A DNA stretch of 64,000 bases from NCBI GenBank assembly GCA_016946835.1, contig JACVTC010000071.1:223501-287500 (forward strand), written 5' to 3'. This document shows, piece by piece, positions 37,925 through 48,816 of the stretch. Made by a program: the position numbers and the translations under genes. Every line of letters starts with the position of its first letter. The first letter of the stretch is position 1. The notes under the pieces are model-generated. The model made no database searches. It worked only from the letters and a program-made list of their open reading frames with translations, and was not told the origin of the DNA. The stretch is from Neocallimastix lanati (nom. inval.). Lineage: Eukaryota > Neocallimastigomycota > Neocallimastigomycetes > Neocallimastigales > Neocallimastigaceae.

Positions 37925-40600
37925 TCAAAAAGTAGGATTAAGTGTGAATCGAACTCGAGTAGTTCGATTCATGGCTATAGCTCTAACAGATATACCAAGA
38001 TTTCTACCAAAGTTATCTTCATAATAGGGTTCAAGTTCGGATACATGAATCACAGAATGTATTTTTAAGTTGTTTGGTAATTCTAATTGGTACGATACAG
38101 GTGAGATTTTCTTGATAATTTTAAAATGTCCAAGTTTTCTAGTTCTTAATTTTTTATTACCTTTATGTATTATAAGTGAGCTGTTCAACCATACTTTATC
38201 ACCAAGTTTAAAATTTGGTGCATCAGATCGATGTTTTTTTGCAAATTGTTCTTGTTTCTTACTTGCTTCCTTTAAGTTTTCTTTTAGTTCTTTGGCTAAT
38301 TCTGAAAATTCTTTTATTATTTCATCAGCTCGTGGTACATTTGAACTACTAGGAATTGCAGGTGAATGTCTTGGATTGTAGCCATAATTTGCATAAAATG
38401 GGGAATGTTTAATTGATTCTTGTACTGCATTATTATAACTAAATTCTGCAAGGAATAAATATTTTGACCAGTCAGAGCCACGAAAATTAGCATAGCATCT
38501 TAGATATTGTTCGATAACGGAGTTTACCCTCTCCGTTAAACCGTTGGTTTGATGGTGAAAAGGAGAAGCAAGTTTCATGTTTATTCGAAAAGATTTACAA
38601 ATAGCAGGCCAAAATTTAGAGGTGAATTGGGTGCCTCTATCAGAAATAATTTCAGAAGGAAGTCCATGAAAGCGAAAAATATTATTCATAAAAGAGGTAG
38701 CAGTATCAATAGCAGAAGGAACTTTTGGGAAAGGAATAAAATGACCCATTTTAGTAAAGCGGTCAATCACTACAAAAATGCAATTAAAACCATTAGATAA
38801 TGGAAGGTCTGTAATAAAGTTCATAGAAAGAGAAGACCAAGGTTTTGAAGGAATTTCGAGAGGATGGAGAAAACCATAGGGTTTATGTTTAAAATCTTTT
38901 GAACGCGAACAAGTATCACAAGAACGAATGTAATTTATAACATCAGAGTAAAGAGAAGGCCACCAAAAGTCACGATATATTAGAGAAGAAGTCTTCTTAA
39001 TTCCATAATGACCAGCTGAGGGAGAATCATGGCAGATGTTAAGAATGGTAGAACGACATTTTGGAGGAACATAGATTTTATTATTAAACAGAAGAAAACT
39101 GTTACTAATAGAAAAGTTTGTTAATCTGTAATTGTTAGAATCATCTGAATTTAATTCATTACAAATGTCAGAATAAAATTCATCATTTTTGCATTCATTT
39201 AAAATTTGATCATTGAGGGAAGAAACAAAAGAAGTAATAGCACAGAAGTTTTCTGGTAATTCATTAGCAGATTTTTCGTCAAATACATATTTGAATGGAA
39301 GAAGTTTTGCAGGTAATGTTTTTTGAATATTATTATTTGTTTCATTGTGTTCTTCATTCTTATTTGAGTTATATTCTTCAGTACAAATAGAAGCAGTAAA
39401 AGATGATGGAATAACAAGACAGTTAGCAATGCAATAATTTGATTTAAAAAAAAGTTTATTTGAAGTAAAGTCTATAGTAGGGTTATGAGTAAAAAGCCAT
39501 TCTGTTCCAAGAATAGCACAATAAGATGGAAGGTCAACTACATAAAATTGTGTTTTACAAATATGGTTTTCATATTGAATGGAAACATGTGAGGTTTTTC
39601 CTAAGATTTGTTGTTTACCTCCAATTCCAGTAACTCTAGGGAAATCAGATTGAGTAGAGTAAGGAATATTATATTCTTTAACAAAATAAACATCGATTAA
39701 GTTGAGTTGAGATCCTGAATCAAGGAGAATTTTGGTTTTTGTTTTAGAATTATTAGCTTTAATAGAAAATTCATAAATTGGAAGTTTTACGTTCGGGAGA
39801 TCAGAAATTCTTGGTCTGGGAATAGTAGTAGGTTCTGGATTGCTGATGTGCACATTACTTGAAGAGCTTTTGAATTTATTTCTTAAAGGATAATTATTAA
39901 GTGAATGTTCAGAAGAACCACAGTACATGCAAAGATTTTCTTTTTTTCTTCTATCCTTTTCTTCTTTTGATAATGAACTGTGAATATTGAATTTCGGTTT
40001 TCCTTTGGGTGGATGTCTTCTATTATTATTGTTATTATTTGAATGATTTTGAGGATTGAAGAATTATCTTCTGGTTGAAAGTCGAGAATCAAGTCTAGCA
40101 GCAATTGTTTGTAGAGCATAAAGGGATTGGGGTCCAGGGAACATTTCAAGTATCTTAGTAGCTATTTGATCATTTAATCCGGCAATGAATGCGTCCATTT
40201 TAGCTTCTTCATTCCAAGAAGACTCATCAGCATACTTGTTGAATTCAAGAATATAGTTTCTAATGTCTCCAAGTCTTTTTTGCTTAATTGTTCGTAACTT
40301 TTGATTTGCTACGAAGGTGGCATCATTGTTTCCAAACATATCTTTAAGTCTTCCAACAAATGCTTCATAGTTGTTCAGGCATGGATCTCTGTTTTCTATC
40401 AGAGATGCAGCCCAATTCATAGCTGAACCATAGAGTTGGGTTATCAAGTATACAACTTTTGTTTCATCATCAGCAATTCTGTCAGGATATAGCATAAAAA
40501 CTAACTCAATCTTGGCTAAAAATCCTTTAAAGAAACGACGGTCTCCAGAAAAGCCAGTTTTAAAAGCAGAATTATTATTAATAAAATTTTCTTGTTCCAT
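37925..40600 (-). CDS. gypsy-3 gag-protease-integrase polyprotein lacking RT/RNase H
   Basis: Reading from ATG at 40600, one frame runs 892 codons to TGA at 37925 with a single TAA at 40064. Gag: FSGDRRFFKGFLAKIE and an LREF-type body, then a knuckle CMYCGSSEHSLNNY, whose last Cys has become Tyr. Protease: LLDSGSQLNLID. Within about 70 residues after the protease body the text passes from FDEKSANELPE straight to the linker that normally follows RNase H (LNECKNDEFYSDI) and the integrase zinc finger (HDSPSAGHYGIKK, CDTC). RT and RNase H, about 500 residues in the family, are absent, yet the frame is intact. In the integrase core the first catalytic Asp is Asn (SMNFITDLP); the second (SDRGTQF) and the Glu (NGLTERVN) are present. 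An ISVLEPYYE-like tail (HVSELEPYYE) ends it. Confidence 0.88.
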
Positions 40601-41340
40601 CTTTATGTATATGTATATTATTATTTTTTTTTTTTTTTAATATTAGAAAGTGATAATAATAAATCAATTTTTTTACAAGAATAAAAATTAAGTAACTAGA
40701 ATATAATCACAACACAAAAAAAAACAAATTCTGTTACTTATAACAAGTAGGCGAACAAATTTATAAAAGCCTAAAATAAAAGATAAAAACTATATAATTT
40801 TAATGTCACTTCGCAAGAATGACAAGGGTTTTATCAGGGATCGAACCTGACCCACCTCTTATTTTATGCGCGAGTGAACAAACTATCACCTGTTGAAGTG
40901 TGTAGTTACCCTCAAGCGTTGAAGGTTTTATAGTTCTAGGTCGTAATTACCTATTTTTCAAAGGTTGGGTCCTTTGAGATACTCGCGTTTACTATCTACA
41001 AAATTTTTGCAAAATAGTAAATAAGAGTTTATGAAATTAATATTTGGCAAGCCGACACTGTCTATACTCAAATATTAACTTCTTAAATTTGTTTACTTTT
41101 TTACAATTACTTTTTAAATTGATTTATTATTTATTTAATTCTTTCTTAAAGAAGAATATAACAATTAAAATTAAATTTTCAAAAAAATTTTGTTTTTTTA
41201 ATAATAAATCTTTTATTTATTTCTTTTCGGCACCGCTGTTCATTCAGTTTATCAACCGAAGAGCTGCAATGTAGGTCTTACGCCTCTGCCTACCAGCGAG
41301 GGTCGGTAACGTACTTAGAAATGTATAAAATAGAAGATTT
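40601..41340. other. Structured, GC-richer leader of gypsy-3
   Basis: Upstream of gag. Between 40820 and 41300 the G+C content is clearly higher than in the surroundings, with several hairpins: CAAAGG..CCTTTG near 40958-40976, GTAGG..CCTAC near 41272-41293, and on the minus strand a perfect 5-bp-stem, 7-base-loop T-arm-like element (TCAGG TTCGATC CCTGA, 40834-40850). The last looks tRNA-derived, but no matching acceptor or anticodon arm was found. Confidence 0.45.
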
Positions 41341-41461
41341 AAAAGGTGTGGTAAGGAAGTATTATATGAGACCTCCCTTGTTTGTATTAATTAAATATTA
41401 TTTTGATAATTTCTTTTATAAAAAGGAGAAGTGAGTATTTAATTTCAGGATTAATAATATG

Positions 41462-41600
41462 AATTCCAAGGATGATAATTCTAGCAATGCTGATGGTAAA
41501 TACAACTAATAGATAAAATGATCTAAGGATACTTAGGAAAATATTAAAATTCATATACAAGCTTTAACAGAGTTCTGAAGGAAAAAGCGCAAATCTTAAA
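41462..41600 (+). pseudogene. Gag start of a gypsy element, plus orientation
   Basis: ATG at 41462 opens MNSKDDNSSNADGKYN, then stops, then the readable string ENIKIHIQALTEF and RKKRK. The N-terminal style resembles the gag start at 27199 (MNLESSPSSSLN). It faces away from the neighbouring minus-strand pol, so this is a separate or inverted piece. Confidence 0.35.
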
Positions 41601-41603
41601 GTG

Positions 41604-41761
41604 GATAGGATTCCTTAACAGGGGTTCCTAGAGTAGATGGGATTCCTTACAGGGGTTCCTAGAGTAGATGAGATTCCTTAACAGGGGTTCCAAAAGTAGA
41701 TGGGATTTCTTAACATGGGTTCCTAAAGTAGATGGGATTCCTTACAGGGGTTCCTAAAGTA
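41604..41761. repeat. Minisatellite, 31-32 base unit, five copies
   Basis: Units open GATGGGATTCC and contain ACAGGGGTTCC(T/A)AGAGTA. Copies alternate between CTTAACAGG (32 bases) and CTTACAGG (31 bases). The array forms the last codons of the truncated gypsy-2 frame on the minus strand. Confidence 0.93.
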
Positions 41762-44755
41762 GATTTATACAAGATTTTTTTTTTTTTTTTTTTTTCCAAT
41801 GTCAGGTTTTCATCTTGCTCTTTGATAATTTTTGTTGTTAAGACAACTTTTTCTTTTTCATTTTTCATTCTTGATAAAGCATCTGCGACAACATTATTCT
41901 TTCCAGTTTCATATCGTAAATCAATTCCTAACATACTGACAGTCAAACACCATCTAGTATGACGAGAATTTTGTGGTTCCTTACTTTTAAGTAATCCGAT
42001 TAAGGGTCTATGATCTGTATATATTATAGTTTGCTTAGGATTTCCCATAATATAAGATTTTAATTTATTAATACAGTAAATTAGAGCAGCACCTTCTAGA
42101 TCCGTAATTCCATAATTCTTTTCCGATTTAGATAAACTTCTACTAATATAATGAACCGGATGTTCCTTTCCAGTTTCATCATCCTTTTGTAAAAGCACAC
42201 CGCCTATACCATCATAGGAAGCATCTGTTCTTATAATAAATTCTCTATCGAATCTAGGAAATCTTAATATTGGGGCATTGATTAATCTTTCCTTAAGAAT
42301 TTTAAAACTTTCTTCTTGTTCCTTTTTCCATTCAAACTTAACACCTTTTCTTAATAGAGTGCAGAGAGGAGCAGTAACTTTTGCAAAGTCCTTAATGAAA
42401 TTTCTATAATATCCAATGGCTCCTAAAAATGATCGAAGTTCATGAATGTTAGAGGGAGCCTTCCATTCTTTAATAGCTATAACTTTGTTTCCCAATGGAC
42501 TTAAACCTTCTGAGGATACTTTATGTCCCAGTACTTCTACTTCAGTTTGCATGAAAGAACATTTTTCGATATTGATTTTTAACTTATGTTCTTTGAATAT
42601 TTCTAAGACTTGTTTAAGATGTTCTAGATGTTCTTCTTCAGTTCTTGAGTAGATTAAAATATCATCGATAAAGTTATAGACGAATTTTCCTATTAAGGGG
42701 AATAGTATACGGTTCATTTCTCTTTGGAATGTAGCTGGAGCACCTGTTAAACCGAAGGGCATTACCTTGAATTGGTAGTTTCCGAACTTAGTTGTAAAGG
42801 TAGTGATTTCAACACTATCATTATCCATTAATATTTGATGATAACCGGAATAAAGATCTAATGTTGAGAAGATTTTTGCTCCTTCTAAGCTATCAAAAAT
42901 TTCCTCAATATTTGGTAAAGAATAAGAATCTTTCTTGGTTGCTTCATTTACTTTCCTATAGTCAATACACAGGCGCCATTTACCGTTCTTTTTAGGCACA
43001 AGTACTACTGGTGATGACCATTCTGAACATGAAGGTTCAATTAATCGTTTATATATGAGTTTGTTTAATTCTTCTTTTAAGATATCTGTTTTTAATTTAC
43101 TAAGTCGATAAAATTTTTGTTTAATAGGTTTAACTCCTTCCTTAAGAATAATTTTGTGTTGTAATAAATCTGAAGGTGGTAATTCTTCAGAAGAAGTTGC
43201 AATTAAATCAATATATTCTTCAAGTAATTTAGTAATAGCTTCTCTATAATTTGAATTAATTGTACTTTGAAAAACTGTGTCATATATATATTTTATGGGT
43301 GGTAATCCTTCAATTGTTTTCAATTGTTGCTTAGCTTCTTGGTGATTCAATGCCTTGATTACACACAATAATTTTTCTTCGTCATCGTATTCATTATTAA
43401 TAGGTGTAATTTCTTCAATTAAACCTTGATCATTAAATCGACAAAGACTATATCTAATTGGATGTATAAATAACTGGTTATCAATTTGAGTTTTGAGGTT
43501 GATTAATATATCATAGAATGGATCCTCCTTGTCTATAATTCTACACGTAACAAGTAATTCTAGTTCATTAATTTTTACGGGAACTTTGATTAACACATCT
43601 TCTGAGTAATCATCATTCATCGTTGCTAAACGTATTCGTCCTGTACTAACTCCTATAGGTTCATACTGATAAGGTAATTTATCTAAAAATTGCTTTGTGA
43701 TAATACTTAAGTTGCTACATGAATCTATTAAAGCCTTACCATGAACTCCATCTACTATTACATCAACCATAGCAATATCATCTTCTTGTGGTTCATTATG
43801 TTTACTTTTATATGTATGATCTATATTGTTCGTAATTATTGTGGTAGCACACATATTATCCACTGCACCTGAAATTTTAGTATTATTCTTTTCTAATTTA
43901 AGTCCTTGTGATACTTGAGACCGTATCTTTGGAGCAACGTCCAATAATTGTCCAAATGTAATATTGCAATTACTGGAGTTTAAATCTTTTATCACGTCAT
44001 AACTATCACAATCAGTTTGTATTTGTATTCTTCTTGGAATTCTAGTTGGCATAATTTCAGTTGACTTTTCTGATGATTTTTCTTGAATTAATTTATTTAA
44101 AGTTTGTTTAGAATTATTTCCTTCCTGAGAGGTTTCTTCATTAATAATATTAACATTACTATTTTTATTATTTTCCACAGAAGTACTAGTACTAGCTCTT
44201 TCCTTATCTCTTAGCTCTTTCTCAATCCTCTTTTCTTTCACTATTCTGGGTTGAGCCATAATCGAAGGATGTAATTGAGTTGTTGGCTTTTTGACTGGTC
44301 GCGATGTTCCCCTTAATTGATTTTCTTTTTGTTTTCGTAAACTTGGAGTAACTATTGGCTTAGGATCATCTCTTAGACTACGGTGAACCCTCTTTCCTCT
44401 TTGGTCACTAGTCTCTTCATCTTTAGGATTTGCCTTTCTCTTTATAACGTTTACTAAGTAATCCAATTCTTTGGAACCATCCGACTCATCGTCAAAATCT
44501 TCGTAATAATCCGTAGTAGTACCTTCTTGGAAATCAGCAGTTTCTTCATAATCATCATCTTCTTTTAAGTCAACTGTTTTGGGACGATGGCAGACTGAAG
44601 CAATTTTTTTGAGGGGGAGTGCTTCTACTCCCTTTTAGTGGTTTAAATGATTTTCATAAAACTTCTTGCGGTTATTTTCCAATATAGAATTTAATTTAGG
44701 ACAGTTTCGTTTGGTATGTCCTTCATTGCTACAAAGCCAGCAAGTACTAATTTAA
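41710..44755 (-). pseudogene. gypsy-2 gag(part)-protease-RT-RNase H, no integrase
   Basis: The minus-strand gag remnant begins near 44755 with a zinc knuckle (CWLCSNEGHTKRNC), reaches TAA near 44634, and a shifted frame then runs uninterrupted from about 44631 to 41710 (918 codons from the first usable start at 44466). Protease: ALIDSCSNLSIIT (Cys in place of the Gly of DSG). RT: VPKKNGKWRLCIDYRK, YSGYHQI, PFGL.GAP and the FIDD box (near 42670). RNase H: RTDASYDGIGG, TDLEGAALIY, YTDHRPL and ADALSR. Then the sequence runs into A21 (41795-41775 on the minus strand) and a minisatellite, with no integrase. Gag N-terminus is missing. A long open pol suggests young age or recent purifying selection. 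Confidence 0.88.
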
Positions 44756-45686
44756 TAAAAATATAAAAATTGTTTTTTTTTTAAAAAAAATTTTTTTTGC
44801 TTTATTAGAAAAATTATTTATTAATATTATAATTTTATCCCTAATGTATTAATTTATTATTATATTCCCCGATATCTCCACCAATTTTTCATGGTATAGT
44901 TCATATAGTTTTAGGAATATAGTAATAATTAACACAACTAATAAAATTACAATAAAAAAATAATTTGTTTTAAAATCAATATTTATTTATTTAAATTTAT
45001 AAAAAAAAAAAAAATAATATAATTATTTATTTTAATAAAAGTAAGTTATTGATTATATTTTATTTCACTAAAAATTACATGTATTTATATTTTTTTTTCA
45101 AATTAAAATTTGTAAAGCCTAACTATTTTTTTAATAAACTAATTACTAATTATTTTTATAAATGAAACATTTAAATTGAAATTGAATTATTATTTTAGTT
45201 AATAATATTATTGTTATAAATATTAGTTTTATATTATTGAATTATTAATTATTTAATAATAGTTTAATATTAATATATATAAAATAAAAATAAAGAGATT
45301 ATACAGAATATTTTAATTGTGGTTTAGTTAAATTTAGTAATTAAAAATAAATTTAAATTGATAACGAAAATTTTAATAACTAATTAAATAGATTTGATTA
45401 TTTTCAATATAACATATTACAAAAGAAATATAATATTAATATATTAAGTGGGCAAGGACAATATTCTTGGCTAAAGATTTTTAATACTTTATAATGGATT
45501 CGGATTGATAATTCAAAAAGGAATTATAGGTTGATTGGTGATTTATTAACTTAAGATTTCTATTTAGTAATATTTGAAGAATATTGGAAAGTTCCAATTA
45601 TATAGAATAGAATAATCTATAAGGTTATAATAATTTATATTATTCTAGCACAATTAGTATTATTTGTTCATTCTGTATTAATTTTA
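44756..45686. other. AT-rich DNA inside the nested insertion
   Basis: No coding sequence found. CCCCGATATCTCC near 44868 is the only G+C-richer word. Confidence 0.4.
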
Positions 45687-46619
45687 TGTAAGAATCTATA
45701 ATTATTTGCTAACAAATAATTATATTTTCTTAGTTAAGTTATTATAACTATAACTTTATTTAATTACATATAATATTTATTAAATTTATTTAATTTAATT
45801 TTAAATATTCATTAATTTAACAAAATTTATTTAATTAATTTTAAATAATATATTTACAATATGTTAAATTCTCTACTGTAACTAATGTATTCTGTATTGT
45901 ATTGTATTCTGTATTTTATAATGTATTCTCTATTTTATAATGTATTCTGTATTGTATTGTATTCTGTATTTTATAATGTATTCTCTATTTATAATGTATT
46001 CTGTATTTTATTAACTATTTAATTTTATATTTTTAATGTAAGGATAAATTATATGGTCGAAATATCTTTTATTATTTTATTCTTTTATTTTCGATCAATA
46101 GATTAGATTGGAAAATCGGTTAATTAAGATTTTTTCCAATTACTTTTTAGAAGTAATCGGTTTTACTTAATTAATGCGATGATCGATATGGATAGAATAT
46201 CGATCGAAAACTTATCTAGGTTTTTCTATCTAATCTTTTCCTAGATAAGAGATTTGTTAAGATTAGAAAACCCTTTCTTATTTAACCTTATTTTCATAAA
46301 AAAATATAAATAAGGCTCTTGAGTTCTCTTTGAGAAATCAAGAGTTATTATTATAAAAAACATAGTTATAATAGTAACAATTTTATATTTTTAACTTTAA
46401 TAAATTAATAAAAATATTTTATTCAAAAACATATTTTTAAAATTAAATTTATACAAACAATTCTTCTTCTACTTTTTGTGTTATTATTATAATTAATTTT
46501 ATAATAAACTCTAAAGGTAAAAAAAATTTATTTTATTTTATTTTCTCAACAAAATGAATTAGTCGTTAAGTTGTAGTTAATAATTCTATTTTGAGTTAGT
46601 TCTTAATAGAATTATTACA
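45687..46619 (+). repeat. LTR related to gypsy-1, plus orientation
   Basis: Opens TGTAAGAATCTATA (gypsy-1 LTR: TGTAAGAATATAGA) and closes AATTATTACA. It shares the AATCGGTTAATTAA, CTAATCTTTTCCT, TATA (46305-46314), GAGTTATTATTAT and TTTTATAATAAACTCT blocks with 3692-4352. It is longer because of a local tandem of the word GTATTCTGTATT (45890-46010). As gag-like sequence follows, it is probably a 5' LTR. Confidence 0.65.
45888..46012 (+). repeat. Tandem repeat inside the LTR
   Basis: Units of ATGTATTCTGTATTGTATTG and TATTTTATA in varied order, seven GTATTCT words in about 120 bases. This explains much of the length difference between the two LTRs. Confidence 0.75.
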
Positions 46620-46623
46620 TTTA

Positions 46624-46635
46624 TGGTAAAGAATG
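46624..46635 (+). other. Possible CCA-end primer-binding site
   Basis: TGGTAAAGAATG lies four bases after the LTR end. TGG complements a tRNA CCA end, but I could not name the tRNA. This would be the conventional type of priming, unlike the copia elements here. Confidence 0.25.
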
Positions 46636-46882
46636 AATTAATAACCTTTATTTTATTATTAATAATTCTTTACTTGTCACGAATACTAGTGGATTTGAAG
46701 TTAAAATTCACTATTAGATCAATTGAAATTTAATTTAGTTATTGACAAAAATTATTTTAATTCGATTTAAATTATAAAAATAAATATTAGAAACATTAAA
46801 GAATTAGAAACCAAAGGGTTTGGACTTATTTATTAAAGATAATTTAATTTAATTTAACCCTTTAGAATTTAATAAAAATAAC

Positions 46883-47045
46883 ATGAAGAAAAACAACGAT
46901 AACTCAACAAATAATGGAAATATTATATTGACATTCCCGCTAAAATTATATCCATTAGAAAGCTACGGTCGAGAACTACAACATATATTAAAATTAACCT
47001 TATTGGACAACTAGATAACGAGATATTGGACTTTAAAGATATTTA
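46883..47045 (+). pseudogene. Gag N-terminal fragment (gypsy-1 family)
   Basis: ATG at 46883 opens MKKNNDNSTNNGN then LTFPLKLYPLESYGRELQ and ends at a TAG after about 45 codons. Its place downstream of an LTR and its length fit a truncated gag. No pol follows, so the copy is a 5' fragment. Confidence 0.4.
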
Positions 47046-48726
47046 AATATAAAAATATAATTTAATTATTAATCAAGACCCTAAATTATTAAGAAATTTA
47101 TATTAGATAAATCTCTTAACTTGGAAATTATATTATTAATTTTTATTATTAATTAAAAATACAGAATTAGTTATTAGTAATAGTTTTATCATATTTTAAA
47201 TAAGTTTTATAAGTTTTATATATTTTATTATTATATATTTTATTCAATTATTTTCTAAAAGATTCTAAGGAATTCTTTATCATTCTAAAGATTTCCGAAA
47301 GAGAATTTTTAATTAGTTTTAATATTTCATTTTATTTTATTTTATATTTGATTATTAAATTAGTTTTATTATTATATTGTTTTATGAATAATTTATATAG
47401 CTATTTTATTAAAAGATTCTTATCAATATTATTTTATTATTATATTTTATATAGTTTATATACATGTATGAATATATTAATATTTAATTATATTGTTATT
47501 AAAAAGGATTTGAAATTCCATATTTTGAATTCTTTGTAAGATTATTAATTTAATGTGTTAACTTAAAGTTAATGAATTAATTATAACAATATATAATTCT
47601 TTATATTAATCTTAGTTAAAATTTATTATTAAAATATATATTAAATAAAGTTCTAATAAAACATAATTCTTAAATATTGAAATCTTAATTATAAAACTCT
47701 GTGTGTGCTATTTATTATTTAAATTTAATTAAATTGATATAATTAATAAAAACATCTTGACCTGACCAATTTAACCCAAACTAAGAAAAATATAGCAAGA
47801 ATCTTACCTAAACACTCAATTTAATTTTACATTACTAAATTATACTTTCCTATATTCTTGATAACCTAAACTTAATAATAAAATTTAATTTATTTTGATA
47901 TAAATTAATTTTAACTTGTAAATAATGTTAAATCAATTTTAATTAATTACTTTATTGTTATATTATTAAATATATGTATATATTAAAATACAATTGTAAA
48001 TATTAAAATTATACTTTTAAGATACTAAATTATTAAAACTATTAATTAAATATTATTATAAAAATTATTATAAAATTATTAAAATTATTAATTAAATATT
48101 ATTCTAAAAATTATTATAAACTATTAATATTATAAAATTATTAAAAATTATTAAATATTATTATAAAAATTTATTTATTATAACTATTAAATATTATTAT
48201 AAAATTATTAAGATTATTAATTAAATTTATTATTAAAAATTATTATTAAAAATTATTAATTATTATAAAAATTTATTATTTAAATATTATCAAATTTATT
48301 AATTAAATATTATAAAAATTTTATTTTATTTTTGAAAATAATTACAAGTATTATTTAAAATAATTAAAGATTATTAAATTTATTATATTAATCTTTAAAA
48401 ACATTTTATTTAACTTAAAAATATCAAAGAAAATAGTAAAAACTATTTTCTATATATTTATTTTATAATTATTTTTAATTAAATTATATTTGAATATTAT
48501 ATTATTATATTTATAAAAATTAAAACAAAAATGAATTATTGATATAAAATTAATTCAATAATTCTATAAAATTACTTAAATTATAAACAAATAATTATAC
48601 TTAAAATTTATAAAAAAATATAAATATTGTAAAAAATTCTTAAAAATTAAATATAGGTACTTCAAAATAAATTTTGATATTAATAAATAATAAATAAATT
48701 TTAATAAAAAGAAAATTTTTTTTATT
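47046..48726. other. AT-rich DNA, right part of the nested insertion
   Basis: No gene. 48030-48320 consists of TTATTATAAAAATTATT-type words, a decayed simple repeat. 47765-47880 is less repetitive (GACCTGACCAATTTAACCC) but not open in any frame for long. Confidence 0.4.
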
Positions 48727-48816
48727 TAAAATCAAAGCAGGGTAATATCCGTCCCCCCTGCTTGATTTTAAATCTATACGTGTCAACCCCGAGTCTACCA
48801 TTTAGTATTCGTTACA
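48727..48816 (-). other. LTR-like right end with strong hairpin
   Basis: On the minus strand it opens TGTAACGAATACTAAATGG. At 48729-48772 AAAATCAAAGCAGGG pairs with CCCTGCTTGATTTT around a C-rich loop. The solo LTR at 29893 also has a hairpin (TGTGATTATCCCAATCACA) near its start, so this may be a shared LTR feature. Confidence 0.5.

Larger units (their letters stand above)
37483..48816. mobile_element. 11.3-kb nested retroelement insertion in copia-2
   Basis: The insert starts TGTAAC and ends GTTACA (LTR-like 6-base inverted ends) and is flanked by CCTCC at 37478-37482 and 48817-48821. Both CCTCC copies lie in the same codon phase of the copia-2 gag, so deletion of the insert plus one copy gives a continuous frame. 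Inside are gypsy pieces from three families in both orientations. The two ends do not look like the same LTR by eye, so the original element has probably been rearranged or hit again. Confidence 0.8.

Noticed and set aside
40834-40920. tRNA gene on the minus strand (perfect T arm)
   Set aside because: No 5' acceptor strand complementary to the bases after the T arm and no regular anticodon arm; kept only as a leader oddity.
41340-44760. gypsy-2 and gypsy-3 as one element with swapped domain order
   Set aside because: Their gag and protease sequences belong to different families, each has its own gag, and a minisatellite and A tract separate them; two elements are more likely.
47348-47539. 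63-codon hydrophobic open frame
   Set aside because: AT-rich composition artefact without start context or similarity.
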